Part shown: one piece after another, positions 9,660 through 21,041 of the stretch
Layout: each line of letters begins with the position of its first letter
Numbering within the stretch: position 1 is the first letter of the stretch
From: Macrothele yani
Lineage: Eukaryota > Arthropoda > Arachnida > Araneae > Macrothelidae
Assembly (NCBI GenBank): GCA_039090855.1
Contig: CM076995.1
Span: 120,478,270-120,542,269 of the forward strand
DNA length: 64,000 nucleotides
Direction of reading: 5' to 3'
Position numbers and translations under genes: made by a program
Notes under the pieces: model-generated
Databases searched by the model: none
Told to the model about the DNA's origin: nothing
Seen by the model: only the letters and a program-made list of their open reading frames with translations

Positions 9660-11890
9660 TGTTATTGAGGTATCCATAGGTGGTCTCATTATGACAGGTG
9701 AATTGAGTAGGCTTTTCAAGGCACCCTGACAAAGAATATCTATAAGCAAGTCATCAAAATCATTTTCTTTCTTTCTCTTTTTGTTCTTGTGAACTGGCTC
9801 AATGACAGTTCTGCTAGTCATTTGGACAATTTCTCACATAAGCTGAATTTTTCTGTGTAATTAAAGACTGGATGGAGTTGAAGGTTTTGATGAAGTTAAG
9901 CCCATTATATGAATAACCAGTTCTGACTAAAATTTCATCAGAACCTTCAGTTATATCTTGAGACAAATTGGCATGTCATATTTGATAAACAGTGGTCATC
10001 AGTCCTCATGTTCATGACCGACTTCCAAGACAGTGACGTCTCCCAGTCCATAGTAATCAAAGCAGTTCTCCATGCCATCTTCATTGCTCTATTGGTAAAA
10101 GTGAAGAGAATTCCCCATATTCGCAACATGCAAGTCCAAAAATGTAGTTTCTAAGACAGTTCACCATTGCAAAACCTCAATTTCAAAATTATTAACATGC
10201 TTATCCACAAGTGGGCAAATCACTGCTTAGTTATGTAAGTCCTAAGAAAACAAAAAACAACAAATCAGTGGAAGGAATAAATCACCAGCTTACTTCAAGT
10301 AGGTTTTGAGTTTCAGTTGTCAGCTCAAAAATTGTTTCATATATAGCAGTTTCCATCATAGATGTTAGTACAAGAGAAAGTTTTTGTGTAAGTATGTAAT
10401 GGATATAAAAGTTTTATTGGTTTTAACTTTGTAAAAGTTTTGTTAGTCAAAGTTTTATTGTACCTGTTGGTTTATTCATCACTGTAGATACAGTCATGTT
10501 GTCATTATTTTAACTAAGTTTTTGTTGCAAGATGTTTAATGTGTAGTGTTGGATTTCTGTTTTCTGAAATCATAACATAATCCATATATGTCTCAAGATT
10601 TTTCACCCAGAAACTGAACATGATTGCCCTTATGTTCTTCTAGTTTAAATTTGATACTCTGATTCAGTGAACTTATCCAATGTGGCATGTATGCCTTAAG
10701 TCATAAAAAAATGTCCTTGGGTCTTGCTTAGAAATACAAGCTGCAATTCATTTTCTGAAAATTCTTCTGTAATCCAGGTTAGTTCTGTAGAATTCTGCTG
10801 GCTTTGGCCAAATGGCTGAACTTCTTGAAAGGCCTCTTCAACAAGTTCAGCAATCTCTCGACCATTCACAGTCTTCTAGTTCATTTTTGTTCCATTATAA
10901 ACATGATAATGGTAGGCAACAGCTCATTCAAATTATGGAGAACTTTTCCTTACATAGTCAATGTACTGATGTATTGAGCAGCAGGTCTCCATACTTCTGA
11001 TTGAATTCACACATAATGGTTTTGGACAGTATTCTTTGAAGTACATGGGCCCTTATGAGGCTGATGATTTTCACAAGTTTCATTACCTCATCAAATTTTT
11101 AAAAAAACTTGCACAGAGTGTTGGTGGGAAATAGTGTGTTGAATAAATGGTAGAAAACTGTCATCCATTTGACAGAGTACTCTAAATCCATTTTTGACAC
11201 CGATAAAAGCTGGGATTTCATCTGTTGTAATACCCCTGGGCATTTGTAGAGGAATTTTATAGAAGAAAGTAATTTTTTTAAACTGTGAACAGGTGTTCTT
11301 ACCTCTGGTACATTCTTTCAATGGAAGATTTTCAAAATTTCTTTCTTGACAGAAAAATCACTGAATACCACCCTAGCAAATATAACTAATCGTGTTGTGT
11401 CTCTCATCTCTGCCAACTTGTTGAACTGAAGTAAAAAATAACAGCAAGAATTCAAGTCTTTTTTTTTTTTTTCAACAGTAAAACAGTTTTGCTAGGCATA
11501 ACCTCAACTTGTTCCATCACTGTGTTAGCAAGAAGCTGTGCAGTTTTTATCACAGCTATTATATCATCTTTATTAATGAAACTGTAAATAACGCATCTGG
11601 AGCTTCTGTACATCTTGAATTGTTTCCCATCTTCATAGGATTTCTTTTTGTGGTGATAAACTGTTTGACATGACAGTGGCTGCTTTCTTTCTTTTTATCA
11701 ATAATTTTGGTGACACAGATTACTACCCAGTCAAATGATTTTTCAGCCGTTTCAGTTTGTCTTTCCTTGTATTATTATTCAGTTTAAGCCCACGTCGATC
11801 TAGAGACGCTTTGTTTTGGAATTTTTTTTTTTTTTTTCTGCAGAAACACTTATGTTCCACAGTAAACAAAATGTTTTCCTTTACTTCTGT
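9660..11890 (-). pseudogene. Decayed hAT-superfamily transposase (ZBED5/SCAND3-like)
   Basis: Minus-strand translation gives scattered but ordered matches to the ZBED/SCAND3 type of hAT transposase. Near 11240-11190 it reads GITTDEIPAFIGVKNGF, the catalytic-Asp block usually written TTDGAPA. Near 11010-10950 it reads NQKYGDLLLNTSVHWL-like sequence followed by a K-FSIICMSCCLP-type stretch, which corresponds to the conserved VHWLSRGKVLxRVxEL block. N-terminal fragments continue up to about 11890 and C-terminal fragments down to about 9660. Many stops and frameshifts separate them, so this is an old fossil. Terminal repeats were not identified. It is antisense inside the TM9SF2-like intron. Assignment to hAT is firm, the subfamily less so. 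Confidence 0.7.
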
Positions 11891-12004
11891 GAAGAAATAG
11901 TCATGTCCTCATTCTGCATGGAAGAGGTACTTTTTTTTTTTTTTTTAATGGCATTCATGACTATTATGAAAACAGTGACTTGACAGTAATATCATACTAG
12001 ACAA

Positions 12005-12346
12005 AACCCGTCGGAATCGATGGTTAGTATTTATTTATTTTTTTTTTAAGAATAAACTCATGAAACAACAAATATAAACTTTATTTGATTGACAAGTTCA
12101 TTCAACCACTTCGATAAAGACAATAGTCCAGGTTCGTGATTTTTTTTACTGAAGATTTAGCGACCACCGTGAGCAACTTAATGGGCTATAAGCAGTCGTC
12201 TGTCCCTAATTTAGGGTAACTGGTTCCAGGGAAGGGAGAGAGCGAATGCCGTAAGACAAACACAACATCCATGCCTCGTTGATATTCGAACCCGGACCCT
12301 TCACGAACGACTCATCATAAGGCAGTGCTTAGACCACTGCACCACA
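12005..12346 (-). repeat. tRNA-derived SINE (family A), copy 1
   Basis: On the minus strand the element starts at about 12346 with a tRNA-like head. The A-box-like TGGTGCAGTGGTCTAAGCA complements 12325-12343, and a B box GGTTCGAATAT complements 12282-12292, an internal Pol III promoter layout. The body runs leftwards to an A-rich stretch (plus-strand T runs at about 12037-12047) and CCATCGATTCCGACGGG near 12010. It is not a tRNA gene: there is no acceptor stem pairing or CCA-adjacent structure. Confidence 0.7.
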
Positions 12347-12439
12347 GGTTCATGATGAACGTCACGACTGCACCCTTTTTCAGTCATAAAATGTGGGGCG
12401 GAAGTCCACTCATCTCGATCGTGTGCAAAAATTCAACTA

Positions 12440-13412
12440 GATAGCACACAAATAAATAAATTCATCGCTCTTTCTATGTTCCAGAAACACAGCAACCGAA
12501 AAATTGTTTTCAGCCGCCGCCGTGGGATTGAGCCACGGAACTCTCATTATCTAGCCGAGCACGTTAACTTTACACCACAGTGGCCAACAATCCACGGTGC
12601 TATGTGCATTTTTAAGTCAGCTTTTGACATTATAAATCTGTAAGATGGGCTCAGCTACTGAGACGTCTCCATCTGGTGGTCATTAACGGCACTGGCTATA
12701 TATATTATAGCAGTTAAATCCAAAAGGCGAGGTGCAAGGTGAAAATCCTCCAAATACGTGGCGTCAGTAAATAAATAAATACATCGCTCTTTCTGCGTTC
12801 CAGAAACACCATAGCAACCAAAAAATTGTTTTCAGCCGCTGCCGTGGAATTGAACCACAGAGCTCTCTATATCTAGCCAAGTGCGTTAACTTTACACCAC
12901 GGTGGCCAACAATCCACGGTGCTATGTGTATTTTTAAGTCAGCTTCTGACATCATAAATCCGTAAGATCGGCTCAGCTACTGAGACGTCTCCATCTGGTG
13001 GTCATTAACGGCACTGGCTATATATATATATTATAGCAGTTAAATCCAAAGGGCGAAATCCAAGGTAAAAATCCTCCAAATACGTGGCGTCAGTAAATAA
13101 ATAAATACATCGCTCTTTCCACGTTCCAGAAACACATAGCAACCGAAAAAAATTCAGCCACCGCTGTGGAATTGAAGCACGATGGCCAGCAATCCACGGT
13201 GCTATGTGTATTTTTAAGTCAGCTTCTGACATCATAAATCCGTAAGATGGGCTCAGCTACTGAGACGTCTCCATTTGGTGGGCATTAACGGCACTGGCTA
13301 TATATATTATATCAGTTAAATCCAAAGGGCGAGATCCAAGGTGAAAATCCTCCAAATACATAGCGTCAGTAAATAAATAAATGCATCGCTCTTTCCACAT
13401 TCCAGAAACAGC
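12440..13412 (-). repeat. Tandem array of a second tRNA-like repeat (family B)
   Basis: About three head-to-tail units. The landmark GACAT(T/C)ATAAATC(T/C)GTAAGA recurs near 12627, 12948 and 13228, so the period is about 320, with one unit about 40 bases shorter. Each fuller unit holds, on the minus strand, GGTTCAATTCCACGGC (B-box-like, complement near 12843-12856) preceded by GGTGTAAAGTTAACGC (A-box-like, complement near 12882-12900). The third unit has lost most of the tRNA-like region. Short minus-strand ORFs starting MMSEADLKIHIAPW are by-products of the repeat. Related sequence recurs at 43604-44150. Confidence 0.75.
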
Positions 13413-13487
13413 ACACTCTTTCACTTTCATCTTCAGTCACAACTGTGCTTGTAAACGTTGTTAGAATGAGATTCGCATTGCGAATAC

Positions 13488-13509
13488 TCTTCACCCGTCG
13501 GAATCGACT

Positions 13510-13550
<41 letters not shown>

Positions 13551-13770
13551 ATAAACTCATATGGAACAACAAATGTAAACTTTATTTGATTGGCAAATTC
13601 ATTCAACCACTTCAGTAAAGACAATAGTCCAGGTTGGTAATTTTTTTTTTTTTTTTTTTTTGACTGAAAGTTTAACGACCACCGTGGGCAACTCAATGGG
13701 CTATTATAAGCAGTCGCCCGTCCCTAATTTAGGGTCACTGGTTCCAGGGAAAGGAGAATTCTCTCTTGCC
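13488..13770 (-). repeat. SINE family A, copy 2 (tRNA head missing or replaced)
   Basis: Direct duplicate of 12007-12250, running from CCGTCGGAATCGA through GTCCCTAATTTAGGGT to TTCCAGGGAA. The T run on the plus strand is expanded to 35 or more bases (13510-13545), and a second T run lies at 13640-13662. After about 13760 it departs from copy 1, so the tRNA-like head of copy 1 is not repeated here. Together with copy 1 it brackets the tandem array. Confidence 0.65.
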
Positions 13771-13972
13771 TGAGACATATAGTTGCGACCCATTGATCGC
13801 TCAAGTCTTCCAGTAAGGCTCTTACGTTGTTTCTTTGGGGGTTTTTTTTTTCCTCCATTCTGTTAAGGGTAAGTATGCAATAAAGTATTTACTTACTTTA
13901 GGACAGATCATAGAACACCATGCACACACCAAGTCTGACACTGAACTGAGCACCTGATGTAGATAAGGGCTG

Positions 13973-14164
13973 CACGCTTCTCCCATAGACTTTACATGGG
14001 AACTTTGCCGCCCCGCCCGAACCGTTGCCCCAATCTCAGTTTTCTCTTCGACTGGCACATCTACATGGTAATACCTATTATTTTGATACCTGGACCATAT
14101 TTTTACATTCAGCCATTCTCTCAAAATAGATCACTCAGTAAAAAAACTTATAGAATGAAGATAT
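13973..14164. repeat. 190-base repeat, copy 1
   Basis: From CACGCTTCTCCCATAGACTT to AACTTATAGAAT this segment recurs in the same orientation at 17785-17985 with moderate divergence. The two copies bracket the LINE at 14462-17483. No coding sense or terminal inverted repeats seen. 14165-14461 is non-coding and may include the 5' untranslated part of the LINE. Confidence 0.7.
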
Positions 14165-14461
14165 AGATGGCACAACTCTATGTACATTATAAATATTTTC
14201 ACCAACAATGGTCAACGGAATGTTTATTTACATCTTTACATAACAATGGCACACACAACAGCAACTAGGGCCTCTGTGAATCTTGGAGAGGTGCAAGCTA
14301 GTTCTGTGTGACATTGGCAAAAAGACCCCAACTCACTGGGTTTTGTTCCAGAATCCTTAGGTTGAATGACCAACTGGAACCCTCAGCTGTGGGCTAATCC
14401 CCCACACTGATGTACTTACCTGATTAAAAAGACAAAAAGAAATATTAAGAATGACTCAAGG

Positions 14462-17400
14462 GTGGGATATGGTGGACCTACCACACTTGAGAAGGACGGT
14501 CCACCACGGAATCGACCTGGACTTTCTAAACGGCGTATGAGAAAGCGATCTCGGCTGAGTGAATGTAAGATTGGTGTATGGAATACTGGAGGTATAAGTG
14601 GCAAGATGAGTGAGGTGATTGAGGAGATGAATAAGTATAGACTGGATGTGCTGTGTGTAAGTGAAACCAAAAAGAAGGAAATTGGAGTAGAAGAAGTGAA
14701 TGGCACGGTGAGTGTGTGGTCTGGAGTATAGGATAATGTGAGAGGACAGGCTGGTGTAGGTGTGATTTTAAGTGAAAAGATGAAGAACAACTTGATTCAC
14801 TATAGTTGCATAAGTGAGAGAATTCTCTGGATTCGTTTGAAAGTGAAACTTCAGAGAATTGCAATTGTTGTAGTGTATGCTCCTTGTGACTCAGAACCTT
14901 CTGATAAGAAAGAAGACTTCTGGAATGAGCTAAAAGCTGTTTTGAGCCAGTTTGGTGCTAAAGAAAAAGTTATAATAGCAGGGGATTTCAATGCTAGAGT
15001 AGGTGTGCAGAATGCAATTTCTGACAATGTTCTGGGTAAGTTTAATGACCCTTGTGTGAATGATAATGGTGAAAGATTAATTGAACTCTGCATTGAGAAT
15101 GGTTTGTGCGTATCTAATACATTTTTCAACCACAAGTATATCCACACATATACTTGGGAAAATCGTACTCTTGGTCAAAAGAGTGTGATAGATTTTGTTG
15201 TCTACGATCAGCGTTTGAAACACTTAGTTGTTGACACCCTTGTGATGAGAGGTGCGGATGTAGTTTCTGATCATTACTTGGTAGTGTCACAAGTGAAACT
15301 TAATGTTGGTTGGAGGAAAAGGAATAGGAAGAGACCCAGGATAGAAAGAATAAAGGTTGATAGGCTCCTTGAAGATCATCAGCGGTATTCTGACTTACTC
15401 AGAGAACGACTGAAGGATCTGAAGTCTGGTGAGAGGGATGTAGAAAAGAAGTGGGAATGCTTTAAGAACTGTGTTGTCACTGCTGCTAAAGAGGTCTGTG
15501 GCACCACAATAGTGGGTAACAATAAAGGTGATGCTTGGTGGAATAGTGAGATTGAAGAGGCAGTAAAGAAAAAGAAGGAAGCCTATTTGGGGATGTTGCA
15601 AGCTAGAGTCTCTGTGGATGAATATCGCTGTAAGAAGCGTGACCCTGCTAAGCTGGTTCGCCACAGTAGGGCAAAAGATAGGAAGGAGAAAGTGGAAAGG
15701 CATGAACTGGCTTTTTGGAAAGATAGAAAGTCCTTCTGGAAGTACATGAGACTCAGGAAAAATAGGGGAAACAAAGTTGTAAGTTGTGTGAAGAATGAGA
15801 TTGGGGAAATGATATGGGAGCCCAATGAGTTAAGTGACAGATGGGGTGAATACTTCTGTGAGTTATTAGATCAGGAAAACAAAAATGATTCTGAGACAGA
15901 CGCAGATGATGTCACAATGAGGGATGAAAGCACAGGAGGGATCTCAAGAGAAGAAGTGTGTAAAGCTCTAAAATCTCTTCAGAATGGTAAGGCTCCAGGA
16001 GTTGATGGCATAACTGCAGAGATGTTGAAATATGGTGGTGACTCTATAATTGACTGGTTAACTGAAATTTGCCAGTTGTGCTGGGAGTTAGGAATGGTCC
16101 CTCGGGATTGGAAGGATGCTATTATTGTTCCCTTGTATAAGGGAAAAGGTGATCAGACTGAATGCAAGAACTATCATGGTATTAGCGTACTGAGTGTGCC
16201 AGGAAAAGTGTTTAGTAAGGTTGTTATTGAAAAAGTACGTGGTCTTACATCATTGAAAGTGTGGGATGTTCAAAGTGGTTTTATGCCTGGAAAAGGATGC
16301 ACTAACCAGATTTTTGCATTACGCATGATGATTGAAAAGTATCTGGCTGTTGGGAAGAAAGTTTTTACTGCCTTCATAGATTTAGAGAAAGCTTATGATC
16401 GAGTGAATAGGACACTTTTGTGGAAGGTATTGAATGAATATGGTGTTACTGGGAATCTACTTAATAGTGTAAAAGCCATGTATGCTGATAGTAGAGCTTG
16501 TGTACGAGTGAATGGTGTTTTATCAAAATGGTTTTCCATTGGTGCAGGAGTTAGACAAGGTTGTGTAATGTCACCATGGCTGTTTGATATATTTATGGAT
16601 GCATGCATGCGTGATGCCAAAATAGATAATAGTGGTTTATGTCTTGGTGAGATCCATGTGTGCAGATTGCTGTATGCTGATGACACTGTCCTGTTGGCAG
16701 AGAGCAAAAGTGAGTTGCAGAGTATGTTGACTCGGATGCACGAAGTCTGCATGAAATTCAAACTAAGTATAAATAAGGGGAAAACCAAAGTTATGGTGTT
16801 TGAGAGAGGAACAGGTAGCACTGGATGTAATGTAAGTATAAATGGCACTTTGATTGACCAGATGAGTGAGTTTGTGTATTTAGGAAGCATGTTTGACAGA
16901 GAGAACAAGTTGGATGGTGAAATCAGTAGGTGAGTGAATTCTTCTTTGAAAGTCATAGCTGCTCTGGGAGGTTTTCACAGGAATGATGGGTTCTCTAGAG
17001 AGTCCCGCATGGCTGTGTATGAAACAGTAAATGTTCCTACTCTGATGTATGGCAGTGAAACCTGGGTACTGCAGAAGAAGCATAGGAGTCGTTTGTGTGC
17101 TGGAGAAATGCGTTACTTACGTGGGGTTTGTGGCAAGACACGATCTGATTGTGTGCGGAATGAAGATGTATTGCAGTTGTGTGATGTGAAGCAAGGTTGT
17201 TAGCAAGGTTGAGACCAATATGCTTCGCTGGTTTGGCCATGTTGAAAGAATGAGTGATGAAATGCTTACTAAGAAAGTCTTTTCAGCCCAAGTGGCAGAA
17301 AAGAAAACCAGAGGAAGGCCCAGGAAGGCATGGGTGGATCAGATTCAGGAGTGTCTGCATGAGAAAAAGATTATGAGTATGAAGTATAAAAGATCTTATG

Positions 17401-17600
17401 TACGGCGTGTAATGGATATCAGTGAAGCACGAGGTGTCTGTCAAGATCGCTATAAATGGAGAAGTTTGATACGACAACAATAAGTAAAAATATCTGGAAG
17501 TTTGTATTTCTTTTTGGAGCTAAGCTCTGAATCTCAAAGAACAGCTCAGTGATTTGTATGTATGTATGTACATAATGGGAAACGTCTTACCTACGTGAAT
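14462..17600 (+). pseudogene. Non-LTR retrotransposon (LINE) with in-frame stops
   Basis: The + strand endonuclease-reverse transcriptase reads in one frame from 14462 to 17203, interrupted by stops at 14729-14731 and 16931-16933, then shifts frame and continues 17220-17483. Endonuclease motifs: CKIGVWNTGG, GDFNARVG near 14985 and SDHYLVV near 15269. Reverse transcriptase motifs: FIDLEKAYDRVN near 16374, GVRQGCVMSPWLFD near 16550 and the catalytic YADD near 16675. The C-terminus has LMYGSETW and LRWFGHVERM, found in many LINEs that end without RNase H. The 3' end carries (TGTA)n at about 17555-17572. It is sense to the host gene and inactive. The clade is uncertain; it is distinct from the RTE copies nearby. 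17601-17784 is AT-rich with a short (TA)n. Confidence 0.88.
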
Positions 17601-17784
17601 AAACTGGATCAGATGAATATTAAATTGTATATATATATATACATCACACAGTCCAACGGCATAACGCAATCAGGTCTTCGAGAGTGTTCACTGTTCCGAT
17701 GAGAAGAACTTAGAAAGGGAAGACTTCGGACTTTGGACTATCTCAGTCCCTTCATGCTTCCGCCTTGAACAGTATGTGAGTCGA

Positions 17785-17985
17785 CCGCACGCTTCTCCCA
17801 TAGACTTTACATGGGAACTTTGCAGCCCCACAACGCCTGAACCGTTACCCCAATCTCATTTTTCTCTTCGACTGGCACATCTACATGGTAAGACCTTTAT
17901 TTTAATACCTCAACCATATCTTTACTTTCAGCCGTTCTCTCAAAACAGGACTCACAGTAAAAAAACTTATAGAATTAATATATAG
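17785..17985. repeat. 190-base repeat, copy 2
   Basis: Same-orientation relative of 13973-14164. It is directly followed by the target-site duplication of RTE copy 2, so that copy landed at the edge of this repeat. Confidence 0.7.
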
Positions 17986-18004
17986 ATAACCATAATACAC
18001 ACAA

Positions 18005-21000
18005 ACCAACCCGCTTGGCCAGCGTGGTGAGTTATGGCCAAACCCCTCCAAAATGACTCCACAACTTAAATCTTGGCCCTCAGTCTCCGGCAGCTGGAAT
18101 GTACCTGGCCAAGGCAGCGGCCAGTGCGACATGAAGGCAGAGGGTGCTAAGAATCCCCGGAGGACCGGACTAGGCTGCCATCTGATGCTGACCTTGGCAA
18201 CGTACAATGGACGCTCCCTATCTTCTGATTCAAGGCTTCTTGAATTGGAAGAGGAACTACAAAGGATCAAGTGGGACATCGTGGGGCTAAGTGAGGTAAG
18301 GAGAAAAGGAGAAGATCTCATCGAACTGAAAAGTAGACATCTCTTCTACTATCGTGGGACAGATACTGGCAGAACTAGTGGTGTTGGATTTATAATAAAC
18401 AAGAAACTGAAGGATAAAGTTGTAGAAGTTGGAAGTTCCTCTGACAGAGCTGCACGGCTTGTTATCCAACTCTCGAAAAGATACCAGGCTCAGATTATTC
18501 AAACTTATGCACCCACCACAAGTCATCCTGAAGAAGAAATTGAAGAATTTTATGAGGAAATTTGCCATCTAAATAATAAAGGTAAGCAGCACTTGAAAAT
18601 AATTATGGGAGATTTCAATGCAAAAATAGGGCAACGGCAACAAAATGAAACTTCAGTAGGTAAATTCGGTCACGGCAACAGAAACCAGCGTGGAAATACT
18701 CTCGTTGAGTTTGCAGAGGCAGAAGGGTTTTTCATCTTGAACTCCTTCTTCAAGAAAAAGCCACACAGGAAATGGACATGGAGACATCCAAATGGGACGA
18801 CAAGTGAAATTGATTTTATTATGTGTAACAAAAAATTCGTCATAGAAGACTGCAGTGTGCTAAACAAGTTCAACACAGGTAGTGACCATAGATTGGTGAG
18901 ATGTAAGATGCACCTCAACACTAAACTTGAACGTGGCAAGCTCATAAGACAAACAAAATCTATTGACATAACCAACCTTAAAAAACACCATAATACCTTC
19001 AAGTTGGAACTGAAGAACAGGTTCTCTGCTTTAGAAGGCCTAACATCGGAAGAAGTGGACATCTCTGAAGTTAACAGAAAAGTAACCAAAGCTCTTATGG
19101 AAACAGCAACAAAATTAGCTGGGTCTAAGAACAAGTTGCATGTAAATAAATTATCAGGAAAAACGAAAATGTTGATGCAAAAAAGAAGAGAGATGAGGAC
19201 AACTAAAGAAGATGTGACTTCCAAAGTGGAATATATAGAGCTATGCAAGACAGTACGAAAAAGTATCACTGAAGACGTAAGAAAATTCAACTGTGAACTA
19301 GTGAGGAAAGCAATTAAAAACAACCAAAGCCTAAAGATAGCAAAGGGACATCTCAGTAAGGGAAGAAAACAGATTATGGCACTGAGAAAAGAAGATGGTT
19401 CTGTAACAAGAAATAGAGGCGAAATTTTGACAAGAGTGAAAGATTTCTACTCCAAATTATATGAAAGGGATGATACATGCACTCCAGACATCATGAAAGA
19501 TACCAGTACCAGAGTTCCTCCAGTCCTTCCAGCAGAAGTTGCACATGCAATCAAGAACATGAAGCGGGGAAAAGCTCCTGGAGAAGATGGAATTACTGTA
19601 GACATCATACAAGAAGCAAGTGGAGAAATCGAAACAGTACTCGCCCAAATTTTCACTCGATGCCTTAATGAAGGAAAGATTCCTGAGGATTGGAACACCG
19701 CTACAATGATCCTGCTACATAAGAAAGGTGACATTGAGGATCTCGGAAACTACAGACCTATCAGCCTCCTATCAGTAGTTTATAAAATCTTCACTAAAGT
19801 TCTTTCACACCGCTTGAAGGTAACACTGGACATGGCTCAACCGAGAGAACAAGCTGGATTCAGGAGTGGCTACAGCACAATAGATCATATCCACGTGCTG
19901 AGAGAACTAATTGAAAGAGCAAGGGAATATGAACTTCCATTGTGCATGGCTTTTATCGATTATGAAAAAGCCTTTGATTCGGTGAAACCATCAGCAGTTA
20001 CAATGGCTCTGAAAACCTGCGGTATTGAAGATGCATACATTAATATTATTAATAACATATATGAAAATGCAAGTGCAAAGATTAGGCTGTTTGAAAATAC
20101 AACACACATAAAAATTGGAAAGGGAGTGAGACAAGGTGACACCATATCTCCGAAGCTCTTTAATGCCACATTGGAGGGTGTTTTTCAGTCACTGAGCTGG
20201 GAAAACAAGGGGATAAAGATTAATGGAGATTATCTAACCCACCTTCGTTTTGCTGATGACGTAGTCATTTTTGCAACTAGCCCATCAGAGCTGCAGAGTA
20301 TGATCCAGGAACTTGCTGACAAGAGTAAAGAAGTGGGATTAAAAATGAACTTTCAGAAGACAAAAGTGATGTTCAATGCTTTTACAAGAAATGAAGATTT
20401 ATCGATTGATGGAGAAAAGCTGGAGATAACAGACACGTACGTTTATCTTGGACAGCAGATATCAAGTGAGGGTCACATTGATGAAGAAATTAATCGGCGT
20501 GCAAAACTTGCCTGGAGAGCTTTTGGAAGAAACAGCATAATTTTCAAGAGCAATATGCCATTATGTCTTAAAAGAAAAGTGTTTGATCAATGCATCCTTC
20601 CAGTGCTTACGTATGGTGCAGAGACGTGGACCTTAACTAAAAGAGACATACAAAGGCTGCAGACAACTCAAAGAAGCATGGAGAGGTGCATACTTGGTGT
20701 AACCAGGAGAGATAAGAAGAGGAACTCGTGGATCCGAAAAATGACAAGAGTGGAAGACATCATGATCAGAGTTAAATCCCTGAAATGGCAATGGGCTGGA
20801 CATACTGCCAGAAGGACAGATCATCGATGGACAGCCGAAATTTTAGATTGGATTCCAAGGGACAGGAAAAGACCCAGAAGAAGACCACATGGGAGATGGG
20901 TGGATGAAATTCGAAAGTATGCAGGGGTGACATGGAGGAGACTGGCACAAGACAGACCGTTGTGGAGGAAACTTGGGGAGACCTTCGTCCAGCAGTGGAT

Positions 21001-21030
21001 TGATAATGGTTGACAATGATGATGATGATG
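18005..21030 (+). mobile_element. RTE-like non-LTR retrotransposon, copy 2
   Basis: The plus-strand copy is bounded by an 11-base target-site duplication AATACACACAA at 17994-18004 and 21031-21041. The 3' end is (GAT)n (about 21017-21030). It includes about 48 bases upstream of the ORF ATG that copy 1 lacks, but less 5' sequence than copy 3. It is sense to the host gene and in the same intron as copy 1. Confidence 0.95.
18053..21013 (+). CDS. Endonuclease-reverse transcriptase ORF of RTE copy 2, intact
   Basis: An uninterrupted 986-residue ORF with the same domain order as copy 1: endonuclease about 46-288 (GDFNAKIG, SDHRLV) and reverse transcriptase about 488-768 (FIDYEKAFDS, GVRQGDTISP, FADD). 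The C-terminal part carries LTYGAETWTLTKRDIQR and WQWAGHTARR, usual in RTE-type proteins. I chose ATG 18053 because copy 1 shares that Met and no longer in-frame start is apparent. All key catalytic residues are present, so this copy could have been mobile recently. Whether it is transcribed independently of the host intron cannot be told. Confidence 0.95.
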   Translation: MTPQLKSWPSVSGSWNVPGQGSGQCDMKAEGAKNPRRTGLGCHLMLTLATYNGRSLSSDSRLLELEEELQRIKWDIVGLSEVRRKGEDLIELKSRHLFYYRGTDTGRTSGVGFIINKKLKDKVVEVGSSSDRAARLVIQLSKRYQAQIIQTYAPTTSHPEEEIEEFYEEICHLNNKGKQHLKIIMGDFNAKIGQRQQNETSVGKFGHGNRNQRGNTLVEFAEAEGFFILNSFFKKKPHRKWTWRHPNGTTSEIDFIMCNKKFVIEDCSVLNKFNTGSDHRLVRCKMHLNTKLERGKLIRQTKSIDITNLKKHHNTFKLELKNRFSALEGLTSEEVDISEVNRKVTKALMETATKLAGSKNKLHVNKLSGKTKMLMQKRREMRTTKEDVTSKVEYIELCKTVRKSITEDVRKFNCELVRKAIKNNQSLKIAKGHLSKGRKQIMALRKEDGSVTRNRGEILTRVKDFYSKLYERDDTCTPDIMKDTSTRVPPVLPAEVAHAIKNMKRGKAPGEDGITVDIIQEASGEIETVLAQIFTRCLNEGKIPEDWNTATMILLHKKGDIEDLGNYRPISLLSVVYKIFTKVLSHRLKVTLDMAQPREQAGFRSGYSTIDHIHVLRELIERAREYELPLCMAFIDYEKAFDSVKPSAVTMALKTCGIEDAYINIINNIYENASAKIRLFENTTHIKIGKGVRQGDTISPKLFNATLEGVFQSLSWENKGIKINGDYLTHLRFADDVVIFATSPSELQSMIQELADKSKEVGLKMNFQKTKVMFNAFTRNEDLSIDGEKLEITDTYVYLGQQISSEGHIDEEINRRAKLAWRAFGRNSIIFKSNMPLCLKRKVFDQCILPVLTYGAETWTLTKRDIQRLQTTQRSMERCILGVTRRDKKRNSWIRKMTRVEDIMIRVKSLKWQWAGHTARRTDHRWTAEILDWIPRDRKRPRRRPHGRWVDEIRKYAGVTWRRLAQDRPLWRKLGETFVQQWIDNG

Positions 21031-21041
21031 AATACACACAA

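Noticed and set aside
12282..12344. Possible tRNA gene
   Set aside because: A- and B-box-like sequences are present but no cloverleaf acceptor stem pairing; fits a tRNA-derived SINE head.
12764..13235. Two similar short ORFs beginning MMSEADLKIHIAPW
   Set aside because: Explained entirely by the tandem SINE-like repeat; no start context or conservation independent of the DNA repeat.
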